NCBI RefSeq assembly: GCF_900105735.1 | Contig: NZ_LT629793.1 | Span: 1,488,001 to 1,552,000, forward strand | Reading direction: 5' to 3' | DNA length: 64,000 bases | DNA from: Pseudomonas yamanorum | GTDB lineage: Bacteria > Pseudomonadota > Gammaproteobacteria > Pseudomonadales > Pseudomonadaceae | Shown: positions 36,038-46,178 of the stretch, piece by piece | How positions within the stretch are numbered: position 1 is the stretch's first letter | Layout: every line of letters starts with the position of its first letter | The notes under the pieces: generated by a model | What the model was told of the DNA's origin: nothing | Databases searched by the model: none | Seen by the model: the letters and a program-made list of their open reading frames with translations, nothing else | Made by a program: the position numbers and the translations under genes

Positions 36038-37389
36038 TGAAACGGATTTCCCTGACCAGCCGCCTGGCGCTGCTGTTTGCTGGCTGTACCGCCGTGGTTT
36101 CATTGCTGGCTGGCGTGCTGTTCAATCATGCCAGCGAGGCGCACTTTATCGAGTTGGACCAGCAACTGCTCGACGGCAAGCTGATAGCGCTGCGCAGCAC
36201 ATTGCAAGGTGCCGACACGCCCGAACGATTTGCCTTACGAGAAACAACGCTGCGAGAGGAACTCAATCGCCAGCCCGACCTGGCCCTGCGCATCACCGCC
36301 GGCGATCAGCGTTGGTTCGACGGCGCCCCCGGCGTCGCCTTGCCCCAGGGACCTGGCCTGCACAGCGTGCAGAACGCCGGCACCGATTACCGCGTGTACA
36401 ACGCGCCACTGATTCCTGGTAACGCTGACTCGCCACGACTGACGCTGATGCTCGACATCACCCACCACCAACATTTCCTGCAACGCATGCAGCATCTGAT
36501 CTGGTTGACCGTCGGCCTTTCCGCCCTGGCCACTGCCCTGCTCGGCGCCTGGGCCGCCCGTAGCGGGTTGCGGCCACTGCGGCGCATGAGCGAAGTCGCC
36601 AGTGGCGTGTCTGCCCACTCCCTGACCCAGCGCCTGCCCCAGGAACAAATGCCCGTCGAACTGGCGGAACTGGCCCAGTCCTTCAACGCGATGCTTGGTC
36701 GCCTGGACGATGCCTTCCAGCGGCTCTCGGCATTTTCTGCCGACATCGCCCATGAACTGCGCACGCCACTGTCGAATTTGCTGACACAGACCCAAGTCAT
36801 CCTCACGCAACCACGGGCGCTGGAGGACTACCGCGAAGCCCTGCACAGCAACCTGGAAGAACTGCAATGGATGGCACAGTTGGTCAACGACATGTTGTAC
36901 CTGGCCAAGGCCGACCACGGACTGCTGGCGCCCAAGCGCGAAACCCTGTTGCTGGCGAACGAAGTGGATGCATTGCTGGAATTTTTCGCGCCGCTGGCGG
37001 AGGACGTCCAGGTGCGGTTGGTTCGGGAAGGTGGCGCCAACACTTCAGGTGACCGCAGCATGTTGCGCCGGGCGATTTCCAACCTGCTGGATAACGCGCT
37101 GCGGTTCACGCCACCCGGTGGTGACGTCAGCGTGAGGATTATCGAAGGTATACAAGGCGTGACGTTGAGTGTGGAAAACACCGGGGAAGGTATTCCGGAG
37201 GCGTTGTTGCCAAGGTTGTTTGACCGGTTTTACCGGGCAGATCCGGCGCGTCATGAAGGGAGCAGCGAGCATGCGGGGCTGGGGTTGGCGATTACCCAGT
37301 CGATTGTGCGGGCCCACGGAGGGCGGATTTTCTGTGAGTCGGGGCCGGGGTGGACGCGGTTTGTGATGGAGTTGCCGCGAGGGTATTGA
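36037..37389 (+). CDS. cinS: Heavy-metal sensor histidine kinase (CinS/CopS type)
   Basis: A 450-residue inner-membrane kinase. Two membrane helices (about 8-29 and 154-173) bracket a periplasmic sensor domain that includes an HH-x-H stretch (ITHHQHF). HAMP (about 174-226), the phospho-acceptor His239 in FSADIAHELRTPLS, N-box NLLDNALRFT and G-boxes GEGIPE and GLGLAI follow. It forms an operon with the regulator. The periplasmic ligand is taken to be copper from context. Confidence 0.88.
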   Translation: MKRISLTSRLALLFAGCTAVVSLLAGVLFNHASEAHFIELDQQLLDGKLIALRSTLQGADTPERFALRETTLREELNRQPDLALRITAGDQRWFDGAPGVALPQGPGLHSVQNAGTDYRVYNAPLIPGNADSPRLTLMLDITHHQHFLQRMQHLIWLTVGLSALATALLGAWAARSGLRPLRRMSEVASGVSAHSLTQRLPQEQMPVELAELAQSFNAMLGRLDDAFQRLSAFSADIAHELRTPLSNLLTQTQVILTQPRALEDYREALHSNLEELQWMAQLVNDMLYLAKADHGLLAPKRETLLLANEVDALLEFFAPLAEDVQVRLVREGGANTSGDRSMLRRAISNLLDNALRFTPPGGDVSVRIIEGIQGVTLSVENTGEGIPEALLPRLFDRFYRADPARHEGSSEHAGLGLAITQSIVRAHGGRIFCESGPGWTRFVMELPRGY

Positions 37390-37405
37390 TGCAAGCTGCA
37401 CCGGC

Positions 37406-37496
37406 CTCATCGCGGGCAAGCCCGGCTCCCACATTAGACTGAGTTGTTCTGGCGAACGCGGTCAAATGTGGGAGCTGGCTTGCCTGCGATAGCGGT
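37406..37496. repeat. REP pair, GGGAGCTGGC variant
   Basis: An inverted copy (GCGGGCAAGCCCGGCTCCCA) followed by a direct copy (TGTGGGAGCTGGCTTGCCTG), a sequence subtype distinct from the main family. It separates the convergent kinase gene and lolE. Confidence 0.8.
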
Positions 37497-37504
37497 CTTA
37501 AGAA

Positions 37505-38749
37505 TTACGAATACCTGAGGGCATGCGCCGGCTCAATCTTCGCCGCCCGATACGCCGGATAGATCGTCGCCAAAAAGCTCAACACAAACCCCGCCGAGCA
37601 AATCAGCAACACATCCCCGCCCTGCAGTTCCGAAGGCAGGTTGCTGACGAAATACACGTCCGAACTGAAGATATGCTGCCCGGTCACCCGCTCCAGCCAA
37701 CCCACCAGTTCACTGACGTTCAGCGCCGCAATCACGCCCAGGATGCCGCCGATCAAGGTACCGACGATCCCGATTACCGTGCCCTGCACCATAAAGATCG
37801 CCATGATCTGCCGTGGCGTGGCGCCGATAGTGCGCAGGATCGCAATGTCGGCGCCCTTGTCGTTCACCACCATGATCAAGGTCGCGATGATGTTGAACGC
37901 GGCCACCGCGACGATCATCAGCAACAGCAGGCCGATCATGGTCTTTTCCATCTTCATTGCGCTGAACAGGCTGCCCTGGGTGTGAGTCCAGTCGTCAGCC
38001 TTGTAGTCGGCGCCGAGGCTGGCGGCGATATCCGCCGAGACCTTGGGTGCGGCATACAAGTCTTTCACCGCCAGGCGCACGCTTTGTACCTGGTTCGGTT
38101 CCCAATGCTGAATCTCGGCGGCGTCGGCCATGTGGATCAAGGCCATGGAGCCATCCAGCTCAGCGCCTACCTTGAACACACCGACCACGTTCAAGCGCTG
38201 CATGCGCGGGGTGATGCCACCCGGTGCGCTGCTGATTTCCGGCACGATCAGGGTCAGCTTGTCGCCAACGTTCAGGCGGAAACGCCGGGCCGTAATCTCA
38301 CCGATCACCACACCGAACTCGCCCGGTTTCAGGTCTTCAAGGTGGCCCTGGACAATGTGCTGGGCCACGATCGACACCTTGCCTTCCTGGGCCGGATCAA
38401 CACCACTGATCTCGATCGGCTGCATCGCGCCCTTGTAGGAGAGCATGCCGTCCATCTGTGTGAACGGTACGGCAGCGGTGACTTCCGGATTCTTCATCGC
38501 CGCATCCGCCACTGGCTGCCAGTCGCTGATGGGCTTCACACCAACGATGGTCGCGTGGGGCACCATGCCGAGGATGCGTGAGCTCATTTCCCGCTGGAAA
38601 CCGTTCATTACCGACAACACCACGATCATCGCCAGCACGCCCAGGGCGAGGCCGATCATCGAGGTCATCGAGATAAACGAAACAAAACGGTTGCGGCGCT
38701 TGGCGCGGGTATAGCGCGTGCCGATGAAAATCGATAACGGTCTGAACAT
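37505..38749 (-). CDS. lolE: Lipoprotein-releasing permease LolE
   Basis: Inner-membrane subunit of LolCDE, which releases outer-membrane lipoproteins to LolA; 414 residues. One N-terminal helix, a large periplasmic domain and three C-terminal helices are visible, with [20 protein letters not shown] in the FtsX-like domain. The order lolC-lolD-lolE follows P. aeruginosa, so the last is called LolE. The Met at 38749 is the proper start. It lies 58 bases after lolD, with a terminator-like hairpin in between. Confidence 0.93.
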   Translation of the reverse strand: MFRPLSIFIGTRYTRAKRRNRFVSFISMTSMIGLALGVLAMIVVLSVMNGFQREMSSRILGMVPHATIVGVKPISDWQPVADAAMKNPEVTAAVPFTQMDGMLSYKGAMQPIEISGVDPAQEGKVSIVAQHIVQGHLEDLKPGEFGVVIGEITARRFRLNVGDKLTLIVPEISSAPGGITPRMQRLNVVGVFKVGAELDGSMALIHMADAAEIQHWEPNQVQSVRLAVKDLYAAPKVSADIAASLGADYKADDWTHTQGSLFSAMKMEKTMIGLLLLMIVAVAAFNIIATLIMVVNDKGADIAILRTIGATPRQIMAIFMVQGTVIGIVGTLIGGILGVIAALNVSELVGWLERVTGQHIFSSDVYFVSNLPSELQGGDVLLICSAGFVLSFLATIYPAYRAAKIEPAHALRYS

Positions 38750-38773
38750 TCGCGGGCACCGTTGAAAAAATAG

Positions 38774-38796
38774 AAAACCCGGCGTCAGGTGCCGGG
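38774..38796 (-). terminator. Intercistronic terminator-like hairpin between lolD and lolE
   Basis: On the minus strand GCCCGGC-ACCTGAC-GCCGGG is followed by TTTTC and then another T-rich run. It sits inside the lolCDE unit, 12 bases after the lolD stop. Confidence 0.7.
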
Positions 38797-38807
38797 CTTG
38801 AAACAGG

Positions 38808-39491
38808 TCAGATGGCGACCAGATGACCTTCCTGCAGGTGCAACACACGGTCCATCTGGCGGGCCATGCTCATGTCATGGGTCACCACCAGGAACGCGGT
38901 GCGCATCTGGGTGCTCAGTTCCAGCATCAAGTCCTTGATGCCCTGGGCGGTGTGGGAGTCGAGGTTGCCGGTGGGCTCGTCGAGCATCACCAGGCCCGGG
39001 TTGTTGACCAGGGCACGGGCAATCGCCACACGCTGGCGCTCGCCGCCGGACAATTCAGCCGGTTTGTGCTCCAGGCGATGGCCCAGGCCGACCCGCTCCA
39101 GCAGCGCCTTGGCACGCTGACGTGCCTCGGGAATCGCGGTCTTGCCGATCAAAAGCGGCATGCAGACGTTTTCCAGGGCGGTGAACTCAGGCAGCAAGTG
39201 GTGGAACTGGTACACAAAACCCAGCGAACGGTTGCGCAACTGGCCACGGGCCTTCTCGCCCAGGGCCGACAGTTCTTCGCCGGCCAGCCAGACGCTGCCC
39301 TGGGACGGCGTATCAAGGCCGCCCAACAGGTTCAGCAAGGTACTTTTACCGGAACCGGAACTGCCGACGATCGCCACGCGCTCGCCCGGGTGCAGTTCCA
39401 GTTGCAGGTTGGACAGCACTACCACGGATTCCGGGCCTTCCTCGTAGGATTTGCCCAGGTTGCGGCAGCTCAGGATTGCTTTTTCACTCAT
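38808..39491 (-). CDS. lolD: Lipoprotein-releasing ATPase LolD
   Basis: ATPase of LolCDE, 227 residues. Walker [10 protein letters not shown], signature [15 protein letters not shown], Walker [13 protein letters not shown] and the switch His in VVTHD are present. I favour the Met at 39491 (MSEKAILSC); one five codons earlier at 39506 is possible but would overlap lolC. Between lolC and lolD there are seven bases, so they are coupled. Confidence 0.95.
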   Translation of the reverse strand: MSEKAILSCRNLGKSYEEGPESVVVLSNLQLELHPGERVAIVGSSGSGKSTLLNLLGGLDTPSQGSVWLAGEELSALGEKARGQLRNRSLGFVYQFHHLLPEFTALENVCMPLLIGKTAIPEARQRAKALLERVGLGHRLEHKPAELSGGERQRVAIARALVNNPGLVMLDEPTGNLDSHTAQGIKDLMLELSTQMRTAFLVVTHDMSMARQMDRVLHLQEGHLVAI

Positions 39492-39498
39492 GCCCGAT

Positions 39499-40749
39499 TC
39501 ACTCATAACGTAAAGCCTGCGCCGGCTGGGTACGTGCCGCGCGCCAGGCTGGATACAGGGTGGCAAGGAAACTCAGGACCAACGCAGCGGCGCCGACCAT
39601 CAACACGTCCTGGCTCTGCACCTGGGACGGCAAGTAGTCGATGAAGTAGACGTCGGAGTTCAAGAATTTGTGGCCGATCAACACTTCCAGCCCGGCGATG
39701 GCGGCACTCACGTTCAGCGCGGCGAGAATCCCCACCGCGGTGCCGATCAAGGTACCGACCACGCCGATCACCGTGCCCTGGACCATGAAGATCGCCATGA
39801 TCTGCCCCGGCGTGGCGCCAAGGGTGCGCAGGATGGCGATATCGCCCTTCTTGTCATTCACCACCATTACCAGGGTGGAAATGATGTTGAAGGCGGCGAC
39901 GGCGACGATCAGCAGCAACAGCAGGCCGATCATGGCTTTTTCCATGCGGATGGCCTGGTACAGGTTGCCGTGGGTGCGAGTCCAGTCGCGAGCGTAGTAC
40001 TGGTTTTCACCCAGGTGCTGGGCGATTTCCCACGAGGTGCGCGGCGCGTCGAACAGGTCGTTGAACTTGAGGCGCAGGCCCTGCACTTGATCCGGCTTCC
40101 AGCGATGCAGGCGGGCCAGGTCGGTCAGGTTGGTGAGGCCCAGGTAGCCGTCGATCTCACCGGCGCCGACATGGAAGATGCCGACCACGGTAAAGCGCTT
40201 CATACGCGGGAACATGCCGGCCGGGGTCACGGTGACTTCCGGCGCAACGAAGGTCAGCTTGTCGCCGATGCCCACGCCGAGCTTGGCCGCGGCCTTGTCG
40301 CCGATAGCGATGCCAAAGCTGCCGGGCGACAAGTCGTCCAGTTTGCCCTGTTGCATGAAGTTATCGATGATCGAGACGTTGCGTTCCTGCGCCGGGTCGA
40401 TGGCATTGAGCAGGACTTTCTGTACCTTGCCGTCGTTGGTCAACAGGCCCTGCATCTGGGTGAAGGGCGCAACCGCCAGCACTTTGGGGTTCTGCTTGAC
40501 CTTGGCGGCCAAGCTTTGCCAGTCGCTGATGGGCTCACCCGACTCAATGGTCGCGTGGGGCACCATGCCCAGCACGCGGGTGCGCATCTCATGATCGAAG
40601 CCGTTCATCACCGACAGCACCACGATCATCACGACAACGCCAAGGGCGAGCCCGATCATCGAGGTCAAGGAAATGAACGACACAAAATGATTGCGACGTT
40701 TTGCACGGGTATAACGCGTGCCAATAAATACGAAGAGAGGTCTGAACAT
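39499..40749 (-). CDS. lolC: Lipoprotein-releasing permease LolC
   Basis: First permease of LolCDE, 416 residues, paralogous to the lolE product; both start [18 protein letters not shown]. It has the same topology, with an N-terminal helix, periplasmic domain and three C-terminal helices ([20 protein letters not shown]). LolC normally recruits LolA through its periplasmic hook. It heads the operon, divergent from the PilZ gene. Confidence 0.93.
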   Translation of the reverse strand: MFRPLFVFIGTRYTRAKRRNHFVSFISLTSMIGLALGVVVMIVVLSVMNGFDHEMRTRVLGMVPHATIESGEPISDWQSLAAKVKQNPKVLAVAPFTQMQGLLTNDGKVQKVLLNAIDPAQERNVSIIDNFMQQGKLDDLSPGSFGIAIGDKAAAKLGVGIGDKLTFVAPEVTVTPAGMFPRMKRFTVVGIFHVGAGEIDGYLGLTNLTDLARLHRWKPDQVQGLRLKFNDLFDAPRTSWEIAQHLGENQYYARDWTRTHGNLYQAIRMEKAMIGLLLLLIVAVAAFNIISTLVMVVNDKKGDIAILRTLGATPGQIMAIFMVQGTVIGVVGTLIGTAVGILAALNVSAAIAGLEVLIGHKFLNSDVYFIDYLPSQVQSQDVLMVGAAALVLSFLATLYPAWRAARTQPAQALRYE

Positions 40750-40843
40750 GTCGGGGCTTGTTCGGAGGAAAAGAAGACGTCCTTGTGGCGGGGTCAGGTA
40801 AGCAGCTTTACACTCAGACCATCACCGCTGCCTTGGGTTCGCC

Positions 40844-41428
40844 ATGTCGACATTAGATGAAGAAGATCGCCGCGAATACTACCGTATCGAGGACATGATC
40901 GCACTGGAAATTACCCCGCTGTCGGGCCCGGAAGCGCTGAGCAAGGAAGTGTTGCTGGATGATTCGCCGCTGTTCAATCTACTCAGCGAGTTGCACCTGA
41001 GTGAATTCGAATCCCAGCACCTGCTGCGCCAGATCGGCGAACGGGACCGAACCCTGGCCGCCTTCCTCAAAGTGCAGAACAAACGCATGGATTTGCTCAG
41101 CCAGATCATGGCGCAAAGCCTGCTGGGCGAGATCGGTACGCCGCAACCCGTGGTCATTTCCGAAGGCGGCATCGAGTTCCTGAACCCCACGGCGATCCAG
41201 CCCGACAGCCATCTGGCGGTCAAGCTGGTGCTGATGCCACAAGCCCTCGGCCTGTTGCTGAGGGCCAAGGTCACCCATTGCGACGCCAAGACCGGCGGCT
41301 TTGAAATCGGCACGGAATTCGAAGCCATGACCGATGCCCAACGGCAGTTGCTGGCGCGCTATATCCTGCAGAAACAGGCCCAGGAACGGCGTCTGGCGCG
41401 GGAAAAAAGCGACGAATCCGACACCTGA
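40844..41428 (+). CDS. PilZ-domain protein
   Basis: A 194-residue cytoplasmic protein with a C-terminal PilZ-like domain (about 100-180). PilZ domains usually bind cyclic di-GMP through RxxxR and D/NxSxxG; here VVISEGGIEF keeps SxxG, and RREYYRIED near the N-terminus could supply the arginines. It matches the gene beside lolC in P. aeruginosa (PA2989). c-di-GMP binding is inferred. It is divergent from lolC. Confidence 0.82.
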   Translation: MSTLDEEDRREYYRIEDMIALEITPLSGPEALSKEVLLDDSPLFNLLSELHLSEFESQHLLRQIGERDRTLAAFLKVQNKRMDLLSQIMAQSLLGEIGTPQPVVISEGGIEFLNPTAIQPDSHLAVKLVLMPQALGLLLRAKVTHCDAKTGGFEIGTEFEAMTDAQRQLLARYILQKQAQERRLAREKSDESDT

Positions 41429-41494
41429 ATACGAACACTGAATGGCGCGTCGCGTCATCCATCCAGCCAGCAATCCTGGCGTAAAGGAGCAACT

Positions 41495-42217
41495 GTGACC
41501 CTGATTTATGGCCACCGCGGTGCCAAAGGCGAAGCACCGGAAAACACCCTGACCAGCTTCCAGGAATGCCTCAAGCACGGCGTGCGCCGCTGCGAACTGG
41601 ACTTGCACCTGTCCATGGACGGCGAGCTGATGGTCATTCACGATCCGACGCTCAAGCGCACCACCGACCGGCGCGGCAAGGTGGTCGAGTATTCGGCTGC
41701 CGACCTGGTGAAGATGGACGCGCGCAAAGGCGGCCCGGGCTGGGTCAATCCTTGCCCGATCCCACGCCTGGAAGAGTTGTTCGAAAAATGCGATTTCGAC
41801 CACTGGCAACTGGAAGTCAAAAGCGCATCGCGCACCCGCGCGGCAACCACCGTGCTGGCGATCCGTGAAATGGCTCAGCGTTTCGGGCTGATGGACAAGG
41901 TCACCGTGACCTCAAGCTCGCGGGAAGTGTTGAAGGCAGCGCTGGACCTCACCCCGGACCTGTCCCGCGGACTGGTAGCCGAATACGCCTGGCTCGACCC
42001 ATTGAAGGTCGCGGCCAACTATGGCTGTGAGATTCTGGCGTTGAACTGGACGCTGTGCACCCCTGAACGTCTGGAAAAAGCCCAGCGCCAGGGTTTGCAC
42101 GTGTCCGTGTGGACGGTCAACGAACCCGCGCTGATGCGCAGGCTCGCCGACTTCGGCGTAGATAGCCTGATTACAGACTTTCCCGGTTTGGCCACTGCCA
42201 CCCTCGGGAATTACTGA
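41495..42217 (+). CDS. Glycerophosphodiester phosphodiesterase
   Basis: Cytoplasmic GDPD (UgpQ type, no signal peptide), 240 residues, hydrolysing glycerophosphodiesters to glycerol-3-phosphate and an alcohol. The catalytic motif GHRGAKGEAPENTLTSF and metal ligands ELDLHLSMDGELMVIHD are intact. The GTG start has a strong AAGGAG eight bases upstream. It lies 66 bases after the PilZ gene on the same strand, possibly co-transcribed. Confidence 0.93.
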   Translation: MTLIYGHRGAKGEAPENTLTSFQECLKHGVRRCELDLHLSMDGELMVIHDPTLKRTTDRRGKVVEYSAADLVKMDARKGGPGWVNPCPIPRLEELFEKCDFDHWQLEVKSASRTRAATTVLAIREMAQRFGLMDKVTVTSSSREVLKAALDLTPDLSRGLVAEYAWLDPLKVAANYGCEILALNWTLCTPERLEKAQRQGLHVSVWTVNEPALMRRLADFGVDSLITDFPGLATATLGNY

Positions 42218-42259
42218 AATCGGTCTCCCCGGCCGGCTCAGGCCACCGGCCGGAGCCGC

Positions 42260-43654
42260 TCAAAAAAGCCGGTTGAGGCCGTCGTAGGCCGCTACCCGAT
42301 AGGCTTCAGCCATGGTCGGGTAGTTGAACGTGGTGTTGACGAAATACTTGAGGGTATTTTGCTCACCCGGCTGGTTCATGATCGCCTGGCCGATGTGCAC
42401 GATCTCCGACGCCTGATAGCCGAAGCAATGCACGCCGAGCACTTCCAGCGTCTCGCGGTGGAACAGGATCTTCAGCATGCCCTGGGGCTCACCGGCGATC
42501 TGCGCACGCGCCATGCTCTTGAAGAACGCCTTGCCGACTTCATAAGGCACCTTGGCCTTGGTCAGTTCATGCTCGTTCTTGCCGATGGAGCTGATCTCGG
42601 GAATCGTGTAGATCCCGGTCGGCACGTCGTTGACGTAGCGCCAGCTGCCGTTGTCGACAATGCTGCCAGCGGCCGAACGGCCCTGGTCGTGGGCGGCACT
42701 GGCCAGGCTTGGCCAGCCGATCACGTCACCGGCACCGTAGATGTTGGTCACGCAGGTGCGGTAGTTCTCGTCGACTTCGATCTGGCCACGGCTGTTGACC
42801 TTCACACCGATGTTTTCCATGCCCAGCTTGTCGGTGTTGCCGGTACGGCCGTTGCACCACAGCAAGGCGTCGGCCTTGATCTTCTTGCCGGATTTCAGGT
42901 GCAGGATCACGCCGTTGTCCAGGCCTTCGACCCGCTCGTACTCTTCGTTGTGGCGCACGGTGATGTTGTTGTTGCTGAAGTGGTAACTCAACGCCTGGGA
43001 AATTTCCGAGTCGAGGAAGCTCAGCAACTGGTCGCGGTTATCCACCAGCTCGACCAATACACCCAGGCCGCTGAAGATCGAGGCGTATTCACAGCCGATC
43101 ACGCCGGCGCCATAGATGATCAGTTTGCGCGGGGTATGACCCAGGCTGAGGATGGTGTCGCTATCGTAGATACGCGGGTGGTGGAAATCGATATCCGCCG
43201 GGCGATACGGACGCGACCCGGTGGCAATGATGATGTGCTTGGCTACCAGCTTCTCGACCACGCCGTTGGCGCAGACCACTTCGACGGTTTGCTCGTCGGC
43301 GAAGCTGCCGGTGCCGAAGAACAGGTCGACGCGGTTACGGGCATAGAAGCCGGTACGCGATGCAACCTGCTTGGAAATGACTTTTTCAGCGCTCTTGAGC
43401 ACGTCCGGGAACGAGAACCAGCGCGGCTCACCAATGGCCCGGAACATCGGGTTGGTGTTGAACTGCATGATCTGGCGCACCGAGTGACGCAAGGCCTTGG
43501 ACGGGATGGTTCCCAGGTGGGTGCAGTTACCGCCGACCTGGCGACGGCTATCGACCATCGCCACCTTGCGCCCTGCTTTGGCGGCGTTCATCGCCGCACC
43601 TTCTCCAGCTGGGCCGGAACCCAGTACCACTACGTCGTAGTTGTAGACAGCCAT
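42260..43654 (-). CDS. sthA: Soluble pyridine nucleotide transhydrogenase
   Basis: FAD flavoprotein that equilibrates NADPH and NADH; 464 residues, typical of SthA. FAD site [20 protein letters not shown], the single-Cys redox-motif remnant [17 protein letters not shown], and NAD site [16 protein letters not shown] are present. It is convergent with the GDPD gene. It acts in the cytoplasm and keeps NADPH in balance. Confidence 0.96.
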   Translation of the reverse strand: MAVYNYDVVVLGSGPAGEGAAMNAAKAGRKVAMVDSRRQVGGNCTHLGTIPSKALRHSVRQIMQFNTNPMFRAIGEPRWFSFPDVLKSAEKVISKQVASRTGFYARNRVDLFFGTGSFADEQTVEVVCANGVVEKLVAKHIIIATGSRPYRPADIDFHHPRIYDSDTILSLGHTPRKLIIYGAGVIGCEYASIFSGLGVLVELVDNRDQLLSFLDSEISQALSYHFSNNNITVRHNEEYERVEGLDNGVILHLKSGKKIKADALLWCNGRTGNTDKLGMENIGVKVNSRGQIEVDENYRTCVTNIYGAGDVIGWPSLASAAHDQGRSAAGSIVDNGSWRYVNDVPTGIYTIPEISSIGKNEHELTKAKVPYEVGKAFFKSMARAQIAGEPQGMLKILFHRETLEVLGVHCFGYQASEIVHIGQAIMNQPGEQNTLKYFVNTTFNYPTMAEAYRVAAYDGLNRLF

Positions 43655-43889
43655 GCGTACTCCTCAGAACAGGCCAGGGCGCACGGTTGGACGCCTGGCT
43701 AAATCATGCCGCGGCCAGCGGTCATGAAGGATCAATGTGGCTCAAGTGTGTGAGCCGGGGCACAGTCTATAGAACGCTCAACGTCGCGCACATTAACCCT
43801 TGGTCGCGTCGTAGGCCAGTTTTGCCTTTACTACAGGGTGTTCGTAATTGAATTAACCTCTAGGCAAGCACCTTTCAGGACGGGCCATT

Positions 43890-44432
43890 ATGCGACATGT
43901 GATTGTTTGTTTATTGCTGATGTTGTCGGTCCCGGTGCTGGCGAATGAGGCTGATCGCCTCAAACAAGCCGATTTTCCGGCGCAATCTCATCAACTGGTG
44001 CTGAAAAACCAGGCCGTCCTGACCTATCTGTGGGCAGATGTGTATGCAGCCGCACTCTTCGCCCAAGCTGACTTGAGCGCCAAACAGGCGCTGGACCGGC
44101 AAAAAGACCTGCGCCTGGAGCTGTATTACTTTCGCGATATCGATCGCAACGATGTCATCAAGGCCGCCACCGCCACCCTTGAACGCCAGCAAACACCCGC
44201 CGCCCTCGCCCGCCTGAAACCTGAACTGGAGCAATTGCACAAAAGCTTTCGCGACATCCGCAGCGGCGACCGTTATGCGCTGGACTTCCAGCCTCAGCGC
44301 GGCCTGAACCTGGAAATCAACGGCACGGTGGTGTTCAGCAGTCGCAATGACGAATTGGCCAAGGCTTACTTGGGAATCTGGCTGGCACCAAAAGGCTTGT
44401 CCGACAGCCTGCGTAATACCCTCCTCAACTGA
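43890..44432 (+). CDS. Chalcone isomerase-like periplasmic protein
   Basis: A 180-residue exported protein (signal peptide MRHVIVCLLLMLSVPVLA). The core ADVYAAALFAQ, the FRDIDRNDVIKA segment and the C-terminal FLGIWL-like AYLGIWLAPKG fit the bacterial chalcone isomerase-like family. Bacterial members are mostly of unknown function. The gene lies alone and is followed by a REP pair. Confidence 0.75.
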   Translation: MRHVIVCLLLMLSVPVLANEADRLKQADFPAQSHQLVLKNQAVLTYLWADVYAAALFAQADLSAKQALDRQKDLRLELYYFRDIDRNDVIKAATATLERQQTPAALARLKPELEQLHKSFRDIRSGDRYALDFQPQRGLNLEINGTVVFSSRNDELAKAYLGIWLAPKGLSDSLRNTLLN

Positions 44433-44444
44433 TCGCAAAAACCC

Positions 44445-44535
44445 TATGGGAGCAGGCTTGCTCGCGAATGCGGTGTATCAGTGACTCATTAGCTGACTGA
44501 CACACCGTTTTCGCGAGCAAGCCCACTCCCACATT
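44445..44535. repeat. REP pair (BIME), direct then inverted copy
   Basis: Opposed copies of a slightly diverged core (TATGGGAGCAGGCTTGCTCG and its partner CGAGCAAGCCCACTCCCACA). Confidence 0.87.
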
Positions 44536-44718
44536 GGATTTTCATCGCCCGGGGGCCTGCGGCAATTTGCCAGCTTGCCATCGGTTTTTTGTTGCCTGTG
44601 GTGGCTTATACACATATCGTTACAAAACTGTTCAGCGCCAGCCTCGTGCCAAAGCTTTAACAGCAAGGACGGTTGCGACCAGGGATTACTAATAAGATAG
44701 CCAAAATGAGTGCATGAC

Positions 44719-46017
44719 ATGTCCACTACAACGGGCAAGGGCAAGGCGATCTTTCGCGTTGTCAGCGGTAACTTCCTCGAGATGTTCGACTTCATGGTCT
44801 ATGGCTTCTACGCCACGGCCATTGCCAAGACATTTTTCCCCACCGACAGCGCTTTCGCGTCCCTGATGCTGTCCCTGGCGACCTTTGGCGCCGGGTTCCT
44901 GATGCGTCCGCTGGGCGCGATTTTCCTCGGTGCCTACATCGACCGTCACGGCCGTAAAAAGGGCCTGGTGATCACCCTGGCACTGATGGCTGCCGGTACC
45001 GTCCTGATTGCCTGCGTTCCCGGGTACGCCACCCTGGGTGTCGCGGCGCCACTGATCGTGCTGTTCGGTCGCCTGCTGCAAGGCTTCTCCGCCGGTGTCG
45101 AGCTGGGGGGCGTGTCGGTGTACCTGGCGGAAATCGCCACTCCAGGCCGCAAAGGCTTCTTCGTCAGCTGGCAGTCCGCCAGCCAGCAAGCCGCCGTGGT
45201 ATTCGCCGGCCTGCTGGGTGTGGGCCTGAACCACTGGCTCAGCCCGGAAGAAATGGGTGACTGGGGCTGGCGCGTGCCGTTCCTGATCGGCTGCCTGATC
45301 GTGCCGGTGATCTTCGTTATTCGTCGCTCCCTGGAAGAAACTCCGGAATTCCAGGCGCGTAAACACCGCCCTACCCTGCAGGAAATCGTCCGTTCGATCG
45401 GCCAGAACTTCGGCATCGTGATCGCCGGCATGGCGCTGGTGGTGATGACCACCGTGTCGTTCTACCTGATCACCGCCTACACCCCGACCTTCGGCAAGGC
45501 CGAATTGCACCTGTCGGACTTCGACGCGTTGCTGGTAACCGTGTGCGTCGGCATCTCCAACTTCATCTGGCTGCCGGTGATGGGGGCTGTGTCCGACAAG
45601 ATCGGGCGTAAACCCCTGCTGCTGGGGGCGACGATTCTGGCGATCCTCACCGCGTATCCGGCGCTGTCCTGGCTGGTGGCCAACCCGAGCTTCAGCCATC
45701 TGTTGATCGTGCTGCTCTGGCTGTCGTTCCTGTATGGCTCGTACAACGGTGCGATGGTTGTAGCGCTGACCGAGATCATGCCGGTAGAAGTGCGCACCAC
45801 CGGCTTCTCCCTGGCCTATAGCCTGGCAACGGCGACCTTTGGTGGTTTCACACCAGCGGCCTGCACCTACCTGATCCACGTGCTGGACAACAAGGCGGCA
45901 CCGGGCATCTGGCTGAGCGGCGCAGCGGTGCTGGGCCTGATCGCCACACTGATCCTGTTCAAGGGCAACCGGCATGAACTGCGTACCGCGCAGGCTTCGA
46001 TAGTCGGCGGCGCTTGA
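44719..46017 (+). CDS. MFS citrate/tricarballylate-type proton symporter
   Basis: Twelve-helix metabolite:H+ symporter of 432 residues, in the family of KgtP, CitA/TcuC and ProP. The helix-1 phrase [20 protein letters not shown] and the loop [13 protein letters not shown] are family hallmarks, as is [17 protein letters not shown]. CitA/TcuC-type citrate or tricarballylate uptake is the best guess. The ATG at 44719 is preferred over a GTG three codons earlier. Confidence 0.85.
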   Translation: MSTTTGKGKAIFRVVSGNFLEMFDFMVYGFYATAIAKTFFPTDSAFASLMLSLATFGAGFLMRPLGAIFLGAYIDRHGRKKGLVITLALMAAGTVLIACVPGYATLGVAAPLIVLFGRLLQGFSAGVELGGVSVYLAEIATPGRKGFFVSWQSASQQAAVVFAGLLGVGLNHWLSPEEMGDWGWRVPFLIGCLIVPVIFVIRRSLEETPEFQARKHRPTLQEIVRSIGQNFGIVIAGMALVVMTTVSFYLITAYTPTFGKAELHLSDFDALLVTVCVGISNFIWLPVMGAVSDKIGRKPLLLGATILAILTAYPALSWLVANPSFSHLLIVLLWLSFLYGSYNGAMVVALTEIMPVEVRTTGFSLAYSLATATFGGFTPAACTYLIHVLDNKAAPGIWLSGAAVLGLIATLILFKGNRHELRTAQASIVGGA

Positions 46018-46021
46018 TGGA

Positions 46022-46100
46022 TCGCTATCGTAGGCAAGCCAGCTCCCACATTTGAATGTATTCACACATCAACATGTGGGAGCTGGCTTGCCTGCGATGA
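46022..46100. repeat. REP pair, GGGAGCTGGC variant, inverted then direct
   Basis: Opposed copies of the AGCTGGCTTGCC subtype (CGTAGGCAAGCCAGCTCCCA and TGTGGGAGCTGGCTTGCCTG). The order is opposite to the 5208 type. Confidence 0.87.
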
Positions 46101-46132
46101 GGCCGGTACAAACAATACAAAACCTACAGACA

Positions 46133-46162
46133 TAAAAAAGCCCCGACTCGTCGGGGCTTTTT
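46133..46162. terminator. Rho-independent terminator, bidirectional
   Basis: AAAAAGCCCCGA-CTCG-TCGGGGCTTTTT forms a perfect stem with T-runs on both strands, between the convergent MFS and gap genes. Confidence 0.93.
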
Positions 46163-46178
46163 CATTTACCGCTGATGC

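Noticed and set aside
34676..36103. Cupredoxin frame extended upstream to 475 codons
   Set aside because: The extension is antisense to the response regulator and lies before the signal peptide; the ATG at 35200 is the real start.
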